Part shown: piece by piece, positions 8,629 through 18,083 of the stretch
Position numbering within the stretch: the first letter of the stretch is position 1
How the letters are laid out: each line of letters begins with the position of its first letter
Origin: Lachnospiraceae bacterium
GTDB taxonomy: Bacteria > Bacillota > Clostridia > Lachnospirales > Lachnospiraceae
Direction of reading: 5' to 3'
DNA: 64,000 nucleotides
Assembly: GCA_017626095.1 (NCBI GenBank)
Contig: JAGAJL010000014.1
Coordinates: 1-64,000 of the forward strand
The notes under the pieces: model-generated
What the model was told of the DNA's origin: nothing
Databases searched by the model: none
Seen by the model: only the letters and a program-made list of their open reading frames with translations
Program-made: the position numbers and the translations under genes

Positions 8629-10107
8629 ATGAAAAACAAAAATCCCAAATATGTTTTAAGAAGCGGAACCATGTTGCAGGATCGTTATCGGATTGACGAT
8701 GTATTAGACAGCAATGGCATGACAATTACATATCTTGCTTTTGATATTTTCCGTGAGCAAAAAGTAGTAATAAAAGAGCTTTTTCCCAATTCCATTGTGG
8801 AAAGAAATCAGGATGATGAACGAACGGTTTCCTGTGTTCGCTATATCAATGAACATGACTTTTATACATTAAAAGAGCATATGATGAAAAAGGCAAAAGC
8901 TTTAATCGCTCTTTATCCAATGGAAGGAATTGCGAATATCCTTAATTTTTTTGAGGAAAATCAAACAGTATACGTGATTACTGAGTATGCCGAAGGGGTA
9001 TCACCTTTCGAATTTATGCAAAAGATTCATTCACATCCGATGCAGTTAAAGGAAGTTCTAAATCTGTTAAAGCCGGTTATGGAGGCTTTGGATGCATTGC
9101 ATAAAAAGGGTATTGTGCATGGCAGAATTAGTCCTGCCATGATCCGGACGAAAGATAAAAAAGTGGTCTTGGTTGGCTTTGGCGATCCGATTGAAGATGC
9201 AATGCTGCCGATTTTAGAGCAGGCTACCGTGCGTATTCCTGAGTATTCAGCCTTAGAGCAGTATATGGAAAATTCTACTTTGGGATCGGAAACGGATGTT
9301 TATGCAGTTGCGGCAATCATTTATGAAGCGGTTACCAGAATCAAAGTAGCTCCTTTTTATGAAAGAATCGGAGATGAAAACGAAGAAAAAACAGATCCGG
9401 TTGTTGCGTTAAAGGATTTAAACATTGGTATTATGGCGTATCAAAGTGATGTAATCATGAAGGCATTAAATATTTATCCGCAGGATCGCTATGATACGTT
9501 TGAAGAATTGGTTTTAGCATTGTCTGAAGAGGAATTCATAGAGCCATCAAAGATTATTATGCATAAAAAACCGCATAGCTTTGCCGCTAAATATAACTAT
9601 ATCCGAAAGGTTCGTCTGGTACTGATTGCCGGAGCTATTTTTATCCTGTTGTTTTTTGGCCCCAAGGCTTATCGCTATTTTCGTTCTTATGATGCAAAGC
9701 AGTTTTATACAAAACTGGATGAGGCAAATGTGTATAAGCAATGCCAGATGGTCGTGCAGTTATCAGAAAGCAAGCGCGAAAAATATGCGAATGATTACAA
9801 TAAAATAGAAGAGCCGGACATGTCTGCCAATACCATAGAGCCGGATTACGAAATCCACTATTATGATAAGGTGACAAAACGGTTTGTGACCAATGAGCAG
9901 ATGAATATGGATGCCAAAATTGTCCGTTATATCCGTCTGGATTATCGTAGAAACAACACGGCAATTTTGATGTTTGTGGATGAAAATGAAGTGAAGCAGG
10001 TAACGGTTAATTTGAAACCCGATATTTTCAATGTTTATTCGGTTGAGGAAAGCATTACCGATAAAGAAGGAAATACAACCTATCAAAGTTACAAAGTAGA
10101 ATGGTAA
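8629..10107 (+). CDS. Membrane-anchored protein kinase homologue, probable pseudokinase
   Basis: A 492-residue protein whose first 290 residues follow the bacterial Ser/Thr kinase fold: beta-strand Lys in VVIKELF (about residue 49), hinge ITEYAEG, and a PEYSALEQY activation-segment end. The catalytic HRD Asp is replaced: the loop reads HGRISPAMI (about residue 163). The DFG motif reads GFGDP (about 182), so both key aspartates are gone. One membrane helix (about residues 328-348) leads to an outside C-terminal domain of about 140 residues. Starting at ATG 8629 with AAAGAGG is better than the upstream in-frame codon. It may be a binding or signalling scaffold. Confidence 0.88.
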   Translation: MKNKNPKYVLRSGTMLQDRYRIDDVLDSNGMTITYLAFDIFREQKVVIKELFPNSIVERNQDDERTVSCVRYINEHDFYTLKEHMMKKAKALIALYPMEGIANILNFFEENQTVYVITEYAEGVSPFEFMQKIHSHPMQLKEVLNLLKPVMEALDALHKKGIVHGRISPAMIRTKDKKVVLVGFGDPIEDAMLPILEQATVRIPEYSALEQYMENSTLGSETDVYAVAAIIYEAVTRIKVAPFYERIGDENEEKTDPVVALKDLNIGIMAYQSDVIMKALNIYPQDRYDTFEELVLALSEEEFIEPSKIIMHKKPHSFAAKYNYIRKVRLVLIAGAIFILLFFGPKAYRYFRSYDAKQFYTKLDEANVYKQCQMVVQLSESKREKYANDYNKIEEPDMSANTIEPDYEIHYYDKVTKRFVTNEQMNMDAKIVRYIRLDYRRNNTAILMFVDENEVKQVTVNLKPDIFNVYSVEESITDKEGNTTYQSYKVEW

Positions 10108-10150
10108 TATGTGTCTGTCTGTCGGTTTGTCTGTCGGTTTGATTTACTAC

Positions 10151-10179
10151 TTGCAAGATTTATAAATTTTTTATATACT
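10151..10179 (+). promoter_or_regulatory. Promoter for the SEC-C protein gene
   Basis: TTGCAA at 10151-10156, 17-bp spacer, TATACT at 10174-10179. A small hairpin (ATGGCG and its complement, about 10187-10206) follows before the ribosome binding site. Confidence 0.65.
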
Positions 10180-10233
10180 ATTTCAAATGGCGTTTATATT
10201 TCGCCATAGTAAAAATGCAAAAGGAGTACTGAA

Positions 10234-10740
10234 ATGGCATTATTAGATCAGTGGAGAGACGTGGCTTATGACGAGTCAGCAAATAAAGGTGATTTACAGA
10301 GATTTTGGGGAGATTACTTCAAGAAGGAACAGGCTGTTTACAAAGAATTATTAGCAGATCCTGATACTGAAGTAAAAGGAACCGTTAAAGAATTAGCAGA
10401 TAAATTCGGCATCACAGTGATGGAAATGACCGGCTTTTTAGATGGTATTCAGGAATCATTGGTTGCTCCTAATCCAATCGAAGAGATGGAAGAAGATACG
10501 GAAGTATCTTTAAAATTTGATAAAGAGCTTCTTTACAAAAACATGGTAGCTGCAGATGCTGAGTGGTTATATGGTTTGGAAGAGTGGAAAGAAATCTTTG
10601 ATGAGGATAAATTAAAAGCACTTTACAAAGAGCAGAAGAGTTCTCAGACTGTTGTAAATGCTCCCAAGATTTATCCCAATGATCCCTGCCCCTGCGGTAG
10701 TGGCAAGAAGTATAAAAAATGTTGTGGCAAAAATAAATAG
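10234..10740 (+). CDS. SEC-C motif protein
   Basis: A 168-residue cytoplasmic protein ending in the SEC-C zinc-binding motif [15 protein letters not shown] (residues about 149-163), the same short domain found at the C-terminus of SecA. The first 140 residues are helical and acidic and match no catalytic family I recognise. AAGGAG precedes the ATG. It is a stand-alone gene between a promoter and the thrS T-box. Confidence 0.88.
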   Translation: MALLDQWRDVAYDESANKGDLQRFWGDYFKKEQAVYKELLADPDTEVKGTVKELADKFGITVMEMTGFLDGIQESLVAPNPIEEMEEDTEVSLKFDKELLYKNMVAADAEWLYGLEEWKEIFDEDKLKALYKEQKSSQTVVNAPKIYPNDPCPCGSGKKYKKCCGKNK

Positions 10741-10814
10741 TAAAAGACTTTACTTTTTATCAAGCAAAGCATAAAATGATATGAAATAAGTGCCAAAAAA
10801 ATTGGCCCATATAT

Positions 10815-11072
10815 CTAACACGTTGAAGAGACGAGTAAGATGAGAGAATGTAACAGAGAGAAGTACATTTGCTGAGAGTACTTTTACAGGAAACATCCGA
10901 AAACTAACTCTGAGTGGCCCTAATCCGGTCCGGTGATTCCGTTATCATCATAAAGAGTGGTCTGGTAAGCCGTCATCGAAGGAGATGAGAATCGAGGCGC
11001 ATAGACAAGCAGGGTGGAACCGCGTATATTACGTCCCTTACATTGTTTTTGCAATGTAAGGGACGTTTTTTA
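10815..11072 (+). promoter_or_regulatory. T-box leader (threonyl-tRNA sensing) with terminator
   Basis: The conserved T-box AGGGTGGAACCGCG is at 11011-11024. It is followed by a terminator: a 15-bp stem (ACGTCCCTTACATTG at 11031-11045, complement at 11052-11066) and a T-run. Upstream are the usual stem I features, including a GAGTAAGATGAGAGAA GA-rich segment near 10833. An ACT triplet near 10906 is a plausible specifier for threonine, not proven. Uncharged tRNA-Thr should favour the antiterminator and raise thrS expression. The 5' limit is approximate. Confidence 0.92.
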
Positions 11073-11080
11073 TGATAATA

Positions 11081-11222
11081 ACTCGCAAGCACATGCAGTT
11101 TTGCATGCTTGCATGCAAAAACTGCAATGTATTTGCGAGTTTAACAAAAATGAGAATGAAGTCCGAAAGGACGGAATTCTCATTTTTGTAGAATTGCGAG
11201 AGTGCGAAGCACGGAGCAATTC
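11081..11222. repeat. Three adjacent hairpin repeats
   Basis: Three stem-loops lie in a row after the T-box terminator. 11081-11140 has outer arms ACTCGCAA and TTGCGAGT enclosing a 15-bp inner stem with one bulge. 11144-11189 has perfect 14-base arms (ACAAAAATGAGAAT) around TCC-GAAA-GGA. 11191-11222 has arms GAATTGC and GCAATTC around GTGC-GAA-GCAC. GAAGTCCGAAAGGACG recurs near 11250. None has a T-run, so they are not ordinary terminators. Confidence 0.85.
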
Positions 11223-11299
11223 GTATTATCATAAAAAGGAAAGAAGGCGAAGTCCGAAAGGACGAAAACAAAGATAAAATATTTAAAGGAGGAAAAACA

Positions 11300-11521
11300 A
11301 TGAGAGAAAAGATGGAATTTGTAGAAGATTTTTTTGCAGAGGATAGAGAAATCACCGTGGTGGAGTTTTTCCTGGCTCTGTTGGTAGCTTTTTTATTTGG
11401 TATGGTGTGGGGAATGTTTTTGTCCCCCAAAGGAACCAGAGTGATTGGAAGCAATAACGGAAACAACAATGCCGGATATATTAGTGATCGTGGTGACGAT
11501 GATGAGGATGACGAAGAGTAA
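11300..11521 (+). CDS. Small single-pass membrane protein between T-box and thrS
   Basis: A 73-residue ORF with an excellent AAAGGAGG site. It has an acidic N-terminus (MREKMEFVEDFFAEDREI), one hydrophobic helix at about residues 20-41, then a basic and Asn/Gly-rich region and an acidic tail (DDDEDDEE). No family recognised. Its place after the T-box terminator means threonine starvation should induce it together with thrS. Confidence 0.72.
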   Translation: MREKMEFVEDFFAEDREITVVEFFLALLVAFLFGMVWGMFLSPKGTRVIGSNNGNNNAGYISDRGDDDEDDEE

Positions 11522-11621
11522 TTTATAAATTACATTTGTTGAATTAATTGAATGCATTTCGTTTGTGGAATAAAAAATTTATAAAAATAGATGTAATATG
11601 CAGAATAGGAAGGTAATAAAA

Positions 11622-13589
11622 ATGATTATCACATTAAAAGATGGAAGCAGTAAAGAATATGCTGAGGCAATGAGCGTATATGACATTGCAAAAGATATCA
11701 GCGAAGGACTTGCACGCGTTGCATGCGCAGGTGAAGTGGATGGAGAGATTGTTGATTTAAGAACAGTTTTAGACAAGGATTGTACATTGAATATCGTAAC
11801 AGCCAAAGATCCTGCCGGTCTGCGGGTCGTTCGTCATACAGCATCTCATGTTATGGCAGAAGCAGTTAAGAGACTTTTTCCCAATGCAAAGGTTGCAATC
11901 GGACCTGCCATTGACGAAGGTTTTTATTATGATTTTGATGCAGAACCTTTCTCCAGAGAAGATCTTGACAACATTGAAAAGGAAATGAAAAAGATTATAA
12001 AAGAAGGAAATAAACTGGAGCGTTTTACCCTTCCCAGGGAAGAAGCAATCAAATTCATGGAAGAAAAAGAAGAGCCTTATAAGGTTGAACTGATTAAAGA
12101 TCTTCCCGAAGATGCTGAAATTTCATTTTATGATCAGGGTGGATTTGTAGACCTTTGTGCAGGTCCTCATCTGATGAACACAAAAGGAATCAAAGCTTAT
12201 AAATTGATTTCTTCTTCCATGGCTTACTGGAGAGGGGATTCCAATAAAGCACAATTGCAGCGTATTTATGCAACTGCTTTTAATGATAAGGAAGAATTAG
12301 CTGCATACCTGGAGCATTTGGAAGATATCAAAAAACGTGATCACAACAAACTCGGACGTGAGATGAAGCTCTTTACAACCGTAGATGTCATCGGACAGGG
12401 ACTTCCGCTCTTCACACCCAAGGGAACCAAGATGATTATGAAACTGCAGAGGTGGATGGAAGATCTGGAAGATAAAGAATGGGGCTATGTTCGTACCAGA
12501 ACACCACTTATGGCAAAATCTGACCTTTACAAGATTTCCGGACATTGGGATCATTATATGGATGGCATGTTTATCTTAAATAAAGATGACGATGATAAGG
12601 AAACAATGGCGCTTCGTCCCATGACATGCCCGTTCCAGTACTATGTTTATATGAACGAGCAGCATTCATATAGGGATCTTCCTTATCGAATGGCAGAAAC
12701 ATCTACTTTGTTCCGTAATGAAGATTCCGGAGAAATGCATGGTCTTACTCGTGTCCGCCAGTTTACGATTACAGAAGCGCATATTATTTTAAGACCTGAT
12801 CAGGCAGAAGAAGAGTTGACCAGATGTACGGAGCTTTGTAATTATGTTATGAAGACACTTGGTATTGACGGAGATGTTACCTACCGCTTATCCAAATGGG
12901 ATCCTGCCAATACAGAAAAATATCTCGGTGATGAAGAATATTGGAACAGCACACAGCAGTATTTAAGAGATGTTATGGATAAAAACAACATCCCTTATAC
13001 GGAAACTGACGGAGAAGCTGCGTTCTATGGTCCTAAGATTGATATCCAGGCTAAGAACGTATACGGAAAAGAAGATACGATGGTTACCATCCAGTTAGAC
13101 TGTGCTTCCGCAGAAAAATTCGGTATGTACTACATCGATGAAAAGGGAGAAAAGGTTCGTCCATGGATTATCCACAGAACTTCCATGGGATGTTATGAAA
13201 GAACACTTGCATGGTTGATTGAGCATTATGCAGGCAAATTCCCGACATGGTTATGTCCGGAGCAGGTACGTATTCTCCCGATTTCTGAGAAGTATTCAGA
13301 CTATGCGGAAGCGGTTCGTAAAGAACTTGCAAAAAATGACATTGATGTCACAGTTGACCATCGTTCCGAAAAGATTGGTTACAAGATCCGCGAAGCCAGA
13401 ATGGATAAACTTCCTTATATGCTGGTTGTCGGCGAACAGGAGCAGGCTGATGGACTGGTATCTGTCAGAAGCCGTTTTGAAGGAAATGAAGGACAAAAAC
13501 CTCTTGCAGATTTTATTGAACAGATTTGTAAAGAAATTCGTACGAAAGAAATCCGCGTAGAGTTACCGGAAGAAGAAAAGAAACGATAA
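11622..13589 (+). CDS. thrS: Threonyl-tRNA synthetase
   Basis: This 655-residue class II synthetase charges tRNA-Thr. Domains in order are the N-terminal TGS domain (about 1-60), the editing domain with HTASHVMAEAV near residue 72, the catalytic core with RPMTCPF and the motif 2 region TSTLFRNEDSGEMHGLTRVR, the zinc/motif 3 part HRTSMGCYERTLAWLIEHY, and the anticodon-binding domain. ATG 11622 follows GGAAGG and removes eight residues from the longer reading at 11598. It is controlled by the upstream T-box. Confidence 0.97.
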   Translation: MIITLKDGSSKEYAEAMSVYDIAKDISEGLARVACAGEVDGEIVDLRTVLDKDCTLNIVTAKDPAGLRVVRHTASHVMAEAVKRLFPNAKVAIGPAIDEGFYYDFDAEPFSREDLDNIEKEMKKIIKEGNKLERFTLPREEAIKFMEEKEEPYKVELIKDLPEDAEISFYDQGGFVDLCAGPHLMNTKGIKAYKLISSSMAYWRGDSNKAQLQRIYATAFNDKEELAAYLEHLEDIKKRDHNKLGREMKLFTTVDVIGQGLPLFTPKGTKMIMKLQRWMEDLEDKEWGYVRTRTPLMAKSDLYKISGHWDHYMDGMFILNKDDDDKETMALRPMTCPFQYYVYMNEQHSYRDLPYRMAETSTLFRNEDSGEMHGLTRVRQFTITEAHIILRPDQAEEELTRCTELCNYVMKTLGIDGDVTYRLSKWDPANTEKYLGDEEYWNSTQQYLRDVMDKNNIPYTETDGEAAFYGPKIDIQAKNVYGKEDTMVTIQLDCASAEKFGMYYIDEKGEKVRPWIIHRTSMGCYERTLAWLIEHYAGKFPTWLCPEQVRILPISEKYSDYAEAVRKELAKNDIDVTVDHRSEKIGYKIREARMDKLPYMLVVGEQEQADGLVSVRSRFEGNEGQKPLADFIEQICKEIRTKEIRVELPEEEKKR

Positions 13590-13625
13590 ATCATCAAATA
13601 TATTGGCTGAAAGGAGTATGATAGG

Positions 13626-15011
13626 ATGAGTGAAAAAAATGAAATGCTGGTAGTAGAAGACTTAGGTGAAATCAAAAAAGATGTTGACCTATTGGAAAAA
13701 GAGTTGTTAAGCAACCATCATATTGACCAGAACCTTTATATTGAATACGATGTCAAACGGGGCTTACGTGATTCGGCAGGAAAAGGTGTCTTAACCGGTC
13801 TGACGGAAATTTCGGATGTCTGTGCTTACGATCTGGTAAACGGACGCTCGATTCCGGCAGAAGGAAGTCTGTATTATCAGGGTGTCAATGTTGTAGACCT
13901 GGTAGCAGGATTAAAGGGCAGACGTTTTGGCTTTGAAGAAGCATCATACCTTTTGATGTTTGGTAAATTACCAAATAAAGAGCAGTTGGATCGTTATTTA
14001 AAGGTTTGCGAAGAATTCCAGACCTTGAGCGGACGCTTCGTACGTGACGTTGTTATGAAAGCTTCTAATGCAAACATTATGAATGCGATGCAGCGTTGTG
14101 TCTTGACTCTTTATACCTATGATGATTTACCGGATGATATTACGTCGCAAAACGTACTGCGTCAGTCATTGGAATTAATCAATAAACTTCCTTTGATTGC
14201 AGTATATTCCTATCATTCCTACATGCATTTTAGAAAAGATGCAACACTTATGATTCGTAATCCCAAAAGAGGATTATCTATGGCAGAAAACATTCTGTTG
14301 ATGCTTCGTGATGACGGACAGTATACCGAGTTAGAAGCAAAGGTTCTTGACATTGCACTTGTTTTGCATGCAGAGCACGGCGGTGGTAATAACTCAACCT
14401 TTACCACACACGTTGTTACTTCGTCAGGAACCGATACATATTCTTCTATGGCAGCATCCATTGGTTCCTTAAAAGGACCCCGCCATGGTGGTGCTAACTT
14501 AAAAGTTCAGAATATGTTTACGGATATCAAAGCAAATATCAAGGATTGGACCAACGAAAAAGAGATTGAAGATTATCTGATTAAGATTCTGGATAAAAAA
14601 GCATTTGATCGCAGCGGTTTGATTTATGGTATGGGTCATGCGGTTTATACCTTATCTGACCCTCGTGAAATCATCTTAAAAGATTTTGCAAAGAAGTTAG
14701 CAGAAGAAAAGGGCATGATGGAAGAATTTGCACTGTATGAAACCGTAGAAAATATCGCAGGCCGCCTCATTATGGAGAGAAGAAAGCTTTTCAAAAATGT
14801 CTGTGCCAACGTCGACTTCTACAGTGGATTTGTTTATTCCATGCTTCGTATTCCGGAGGAATTGTTTACTCCTATTTTTGCGATTGCAAGAACACCGGGC
14901 TGGTGTGCGCACCGTTTGGAAGAATTAATCAATGCCAATAAAATTATCCGTCCTGCTTACAAATATGTCGGTGAGCATATTGATTATCAGGCAATGGATG
15001 ATAGAAAATAA
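13626..15011 (+). CDS. gltA: Citrate synthase
   Basis: This 461-residue enzyme condenses oxaloacetate with acetyl-CoA. The catalytic His regions HAEHGGGNNSTFT and GMGHAVYTLSDPR and the Asp region CANVDFYSGFVY are all present, as is LKGPRHGGAN. Its N-terminal extension, about 60 residues longer than short forms, is typical of clostridial members. It begins 36 bases after thrS with AAAGGAG and precedes a ferredoxin oxidoreductase operon, which fits feeding 2-oxoglutarate or pyruvate metabolism. Confidence 0.95.
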   Translation: MSEKNEMLVVEDLGEIKKDVDLLEKELLSNHHIDQNLYIEYDVKRGLRDSAGKGVLTGLTEISDVCAYDLVNGRSIPAEGSLYYQGVNVVDLVAGLKGRRFGFEEASYLLMFGKLPNKEQLDRYLKVCEEFQTLSGRFVRDVVMKASNANIMNAMQRCVLTLYTYDDLPDDITSQNVLRQSLELINKLPLIAVYSYHSYMHFRKDATLMIRNPKRGLSMAENILLMLRDDGQYTELEAKVLDIALVLHAEHGGGNNSTFTTHVVTSSGTDTYSSMAASIGSLKGPRHGGANLKVQNMFTDIKANIKDWTNEKEIEDYLIKILDKKAFDRSGLIYGMGHAVYTLSDPREIILKDFAKKLAEEKGMMEEFALYETVENIAGRLIMERRKLFKNVCANVDFYSGFVYSMLRIPEELFTPIFAIARTPGWCAHRLEELINANKIIRPAYKYVGEHIDYQAMDDRK

Positions 15012-15047
15012 CACAAGAAAAGATCTACAAAGGAAATGGGAAAGAAT

Positions 15048-15623
15048 ATGAATAATATGATTGAGATTCGCTGGCATGGACGTGGCGGCCAGGGGGCTAA
15101 GACTGCAAGTCAGCTTTTGGCTGATGCGGCATTTATGTCCGGAAAGTACATACAATCGTTCCCGGAATACGGTCCGGAACGTTCGGGTGCACCGATTACA
15201 GCTTATAACCGCATTTCTGATGAGAGATGCTCGATTCATTCCAATATTTACGAGCCGGATTATGTCGTTGTTGTGGATGAAACATTACTAGAGAGTGTTG
15301 ATGTTACCGCAGGTTTGAAAAAAGAAGGTGCCATTGTCATCAATTCTTCCAGACCGGCAGCAGAGTTGCGCCCTTTGTTACGCGGTTATGAGGGTCGTGT
15401 TTTTACCATTGATGCAGGTAAGATTTCAAAAAAGCATTTAGGAGCATATTTTCCAAATACGCCGATGTTAGCCGCAATTGTACAAGTCAGTAAATGTGTG
15501 GAAAAGGAAGCCTTTTTAAAGGATATGGAAACTTCCTATCGTCATAAATTTGCAAAGAAACCGCAGGTAGTTGAGGGTAACTTAAACTGCCTTGCCGAAG
15601 CGATGGAGGAGGTTAAAGAGTAA
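15048..15623 (+). CDS. porG: 2-oxoacid:ferredoxin oxidoreductase, gamma subunit
   Basis: About 191 residues, starting MNNMIEIRWHGRGGQGAKTA, the family GRGGQG block, followed by FPEYGPERSGAP. The gamma domain helps bind CoA and assemble the enzyme. The order gamma, delta, alpha, beta equals the four-subunit pyruvate enzymes of Thermotoga and Pyrococcus. ATG 15036 is also possible. The exact 2-oxoacid (pyruvate, 2-oxoglutarate or branched-chain) is not settled by sequence reading. Confidence 0.9.
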   Translation: MNNMIEIRWHGRGGQGAKTASQLLADAAFMSGKYIQSFPEYGPERSGAPITAYNRISDERCSIHSNIYEPDYVVVVDETLLESVDVTAGLKKEGAIVINSSRPAAELRPLLRGYEGRVFTIDAGKISKKHLGAYFPNTPMLAAIVQVSKCVEKEAFLKDMETSYRHKFAKKPQVVEGNLNCLAEAMEEVKE

Positions 15624-15925
15624 TGAGTAAAAAGGCAGCAGAAATCAATGAACAAATTCCCTGGCAGGAACTGACCACAGGATGTGAAATCTATGAGCCG
15701 GGCACATCTGCCCTGACCATGACCGGTGAGTGGCGTTCCAAAGTACCGGTGCTTCATAAGGAAAAATGTAAACAGTGTCTTCTTTGTGCGCCTTTCTGTC
15801 CGGATTCATCCATTCCGGTTAAGGATGGAAAAAGGGAAGATTTTGATTATGATCATTGCAAAGGCTGCGGCATATGTGTATCGGTATGCCCGTTTGATGC
15901 AATTGAATGGAAGGAGGTTCACTAA
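15623..15925 (+). CDS. porD: 2-oxoacid:ferredoxin oxidoreductase, delta (ferredoxin) subunit
   Basis: A 100-residue protein with two [4Fe-4S] motifs, CKQCLLCAPFCP and CKGCGICVSVCP, that pass electrons from the thiamine site to external ferredoxin. Its start overlaps the gamma gene stop by one base (TAATG), showing translational coupling. Confidence 0.94.
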   Translation: MSKKAAEINEQIPWQELTTGCEIYEPGTSALTMTGEWRSKVPVLHKEKCKQCLLCAPFCPDSSIPVKDGKREDFDYDHCKGCGICVSVCPFDAIEWKEVH

Positions 15926-15927
15926 TC

Positions 15928-17127
15928 GTGAGTATCAAAGACAGATTATCCGGAAACGAAGCGATTGCAACCGCAATGCGCCAGATCAATCCCGACGTAT
16001 TTGCCATGTTTCCGATTACTCCTTCTACGGAAATTCCGCAGTTTTATGCGCAGTATGTTGCTGATGGTAAAGTGGATACAGAATTTATCTGTGTGGAAAG
16101 TGAACATTCCGCCCTGTCAGCTTGTGCCGGTGCTGAAGCTGCCGGTTGTCGTGCGGTAACTGCAACATCCTCAGCGGGACTTTCTTATATGAATGAGATG
16201 CTGTATGTCGTTGCATCCAGCCGCTTGCCCCTGGTGTTAGCAGTGTCTAACCGTGCCCTGACAGGTCCGATTAACATCAATCATGACTATTCTGATTCCA
16301 TGGCAGAACGTGATTCCGGATTTATCCAGCTTTATGCGGAAAACAATCAGGAAGCATATGATAACTATTTACAGGCTCACCGGATTGCAGAGCATCCCGA
16401 TGTCAGATTGCCGCTCATGGTATGTGAAGATGGTTTTATCACCTCGCACGCATTGGAAAATATTGAATTGGAAGAGGATGAGGCTGTCAAAGATTTTGTT
16501 GGAGAGTATCATCCTGAAAACTACTTATTAAAGAGTGAAAATCCTTTGGCTGTCGGACCTTACGGCGTATCCGGCTATTACATGGAGGCGCGTGTGGCTC
16601 AGGCAGAAGCTATGAAAAATGCCAAGAGAGTGATTTTGGAAGTTGCGGCTGATTTTGAAAAAAGATTTGGTCGTCACTACGAATTTTTTGAAAGCTATCG
16701 CATGGAAGATGCAGAGCTTGCCATTGTTCTTATGGGATCTTCTGCAGGCACCGCAAAGGTTGCAGTCGATGAGCTTCGTGCAGAAGGTGTGAAAGCCGGG
16801 CTGATCAAAGTCCGTGTATTTCGACCGTTCCCCGGTGAGGAAATCGTGGAAGCACTGAAAAATTGCAAGGCAGTTGCCGTACTGGATAAGAGTGAAGGAT
16901 TTAGTGCAAACGGCGGTCCGTTATTTGCAGAAACCGCTTCTGCAGCAATCAATTTGGAAAAGCGTCCGAAGATGATTGATATCGTATATGGTTTGGGGGG
17001 CAGGGATTTTACCGTCGGTCATGCCAAAAGGGTATTTGCAAGACTTGCCAAAATCGTAGAAACCGGAGAGACCGGCCCTATTTATTCTCATATGGGTCAG
17101 CGTGATCTCAGAAAAGAGGTGCAGTAA
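15928..17127 (+). CDS. porA: 2-oxoacid:ferredoxin oxidoreductase, alpha subunit
   Basis: About 399 residues. The N-terminal pyrimidine-binding domain contains FPITPSTEIPQFYAQY and the catalytic-type glutamate in CVESEHSALSA. The stretch NINHDYSDSMAERDSGFIQL resembles pyruvate enzymes. GTG 15928 is chosen because AAGGAGG lies just before it; the in-frame ATG 15907 would put that site inside the gene. It follows the delta gene by two bases in the four-gene operon. Confidence 0.92.
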   Translation: MSIKDRLSGNEAIATAMRQINPDVFAMFPITPSTEIPQFYAQYVADGKVDTEFICVESEHSALSACAGAEAAGCRAVTATSSAGLSYMNEMLYVVASSRLPLVLAVSNRALTGPININHDYSDSMAERDSGFIQLYAENNQEAYDNYLQAHRIAEHPDVRLPLMVCEDGFITSHALENIELEEDEAVKDFVGEYHPENYLLKSENPLAVGPYGVSGYYMEARVAQAEAMKNAKRVILEVAADFEKRFGRHYEFFESYRMEDAELAIVLMGSSAGTAKVAVDELRAEGVKAGLIKVRVFRPFPGEEIVEALKNCKAVAVLDKSEGFSANGGPLFAETASAAINLEKRPKMIDIVYGLGGRDFTVGHAKRVFARLAKIVETGETGPIYSHMGQRDLRKEVQ

Positions 17128-17128
17128 G

Positions 17129-18058
17129 ATGGCCTATAATTTAAAAGAACAATTAAACAAACCCGAGCGTTTTGAAGCAGGACACAGACTTTGTGCCGGA
17201 TGTGGTGCGGGTATTGTCTGCCGTGCCATGATGCGTGCATTAGAGCCGGAAGATAAGGCTGTCATCTGCAATGCGACCGGATGTCTGGAGGTTTCTTCGT
17301 TCCAGTATCCTTATACCGCATGGCATGATTCTTACATCCATACCGCATTTGAAAATGCAACGGCAACCGCTTCCGGTGTGGAAGCGGCGTACAACGTGAT
17401 GAAACGCCGTGGAAAAATAAAAGATAATTTTAAAATTTTAGCTATCGGCGGAGACGGCGGTACCTATGATATCGGCTTTCAGTCATTGTCCGGAGCCTTG
17501 GAGCGTGGACATGATTTTACCTATTTTTGTTATGACAATGAAGCCTACATGAATACCGGTACACAGAGATCTTCTGCAACACCACGTTTTGCCAATGCAA
17601 CAACGACACCTGCCGGTGTGGAGTCCGTTGGTAAAAAACAGACACAAAAGAATCTGACACAGATTGTTGTGGCTCATGGTGCTCCTTATGTGGCACAGAC
17701 GACTTTAATTGGTACCTTAAAAGATTTCCATGAAAAAGCGCATAAGGCGATTTATACACAAGGACCTACCTTTGTCAATGTTTTGACACCCTGTCCGAGA
17801 GGATGGCAGTATCCGTCGGAATTGTTACCGGAAATCTGCAGGATGGCTGTTGAAACCTGTGTATGGCCCTTATATGAAGTGGAAAACGGGGAATATCATT
17901 TAAGCTATATGCCCAAAAAGAAACTTCCGGTCGAAGAGTTTATGAAACTGCAGGGAAGATTCCGTCATTGCTTCAAGCCCGGAAATGAATGGACGATTGA
18001 AGCAGCGCAGGAATATGTTGACAAGCAGTGGGAAGCATTGTTAGCAAAATGCAACTAG
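17129..18058 (+). CDS. porB: 2-oxoacid:ferredoxin oxidoreductase, beta (thiamine pyrophosphate) subunit
   Basis: A 309-residue subunit that binds thiamine diphosphate and the proximal iron-sulphur cluster. Visible are the cysteines in CAGCGAGIVCRAM and CNATGCLEV, and the thiamine motif GDGGTYDIGFQSL followed by YDNEAYMNTG. ATG 17129 follows AGAGGTG; an in-frame GTG lies at 17102. It completes the gamma-delta-alpha-beta set. Confidence 0.94.
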   Translation: MAYNLKEQLNKPERFEAGHRLCAGCGAGIVCRAMMRALEPEDKAVICNATGCLEVSSFQYPYTAWHDSYIHTAFENATATASGVEAAYNVMKRRGKIKDNFKILAIGGDGGTYDIGFQSLSGALERGHDFTYFCYDNEAYMNTGTQRSSATPRFANATTTPAGVESVGKKQTQKNLTQIVVAHGAPYVAQTTLIGTLKDFHEKAHKAIYTQGPTFVNVLTPCPRGWQYPSELLPEICRMAVETCVWPLYEVENGEYHLSYMPKKKLPVEEFMKLQGRFRHCFKPGNEWTIEAAQEYVDKQWEALLAKCN

Positions 18059-18083
18059 ACAAAAAGGGGGACAGAAATAAAAA

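Noticed and set aside
15036..15047. Alternative start for porG
   Set aside because: The purine-rich site lies only two or three bases before this ATG, too close for normal initiation.
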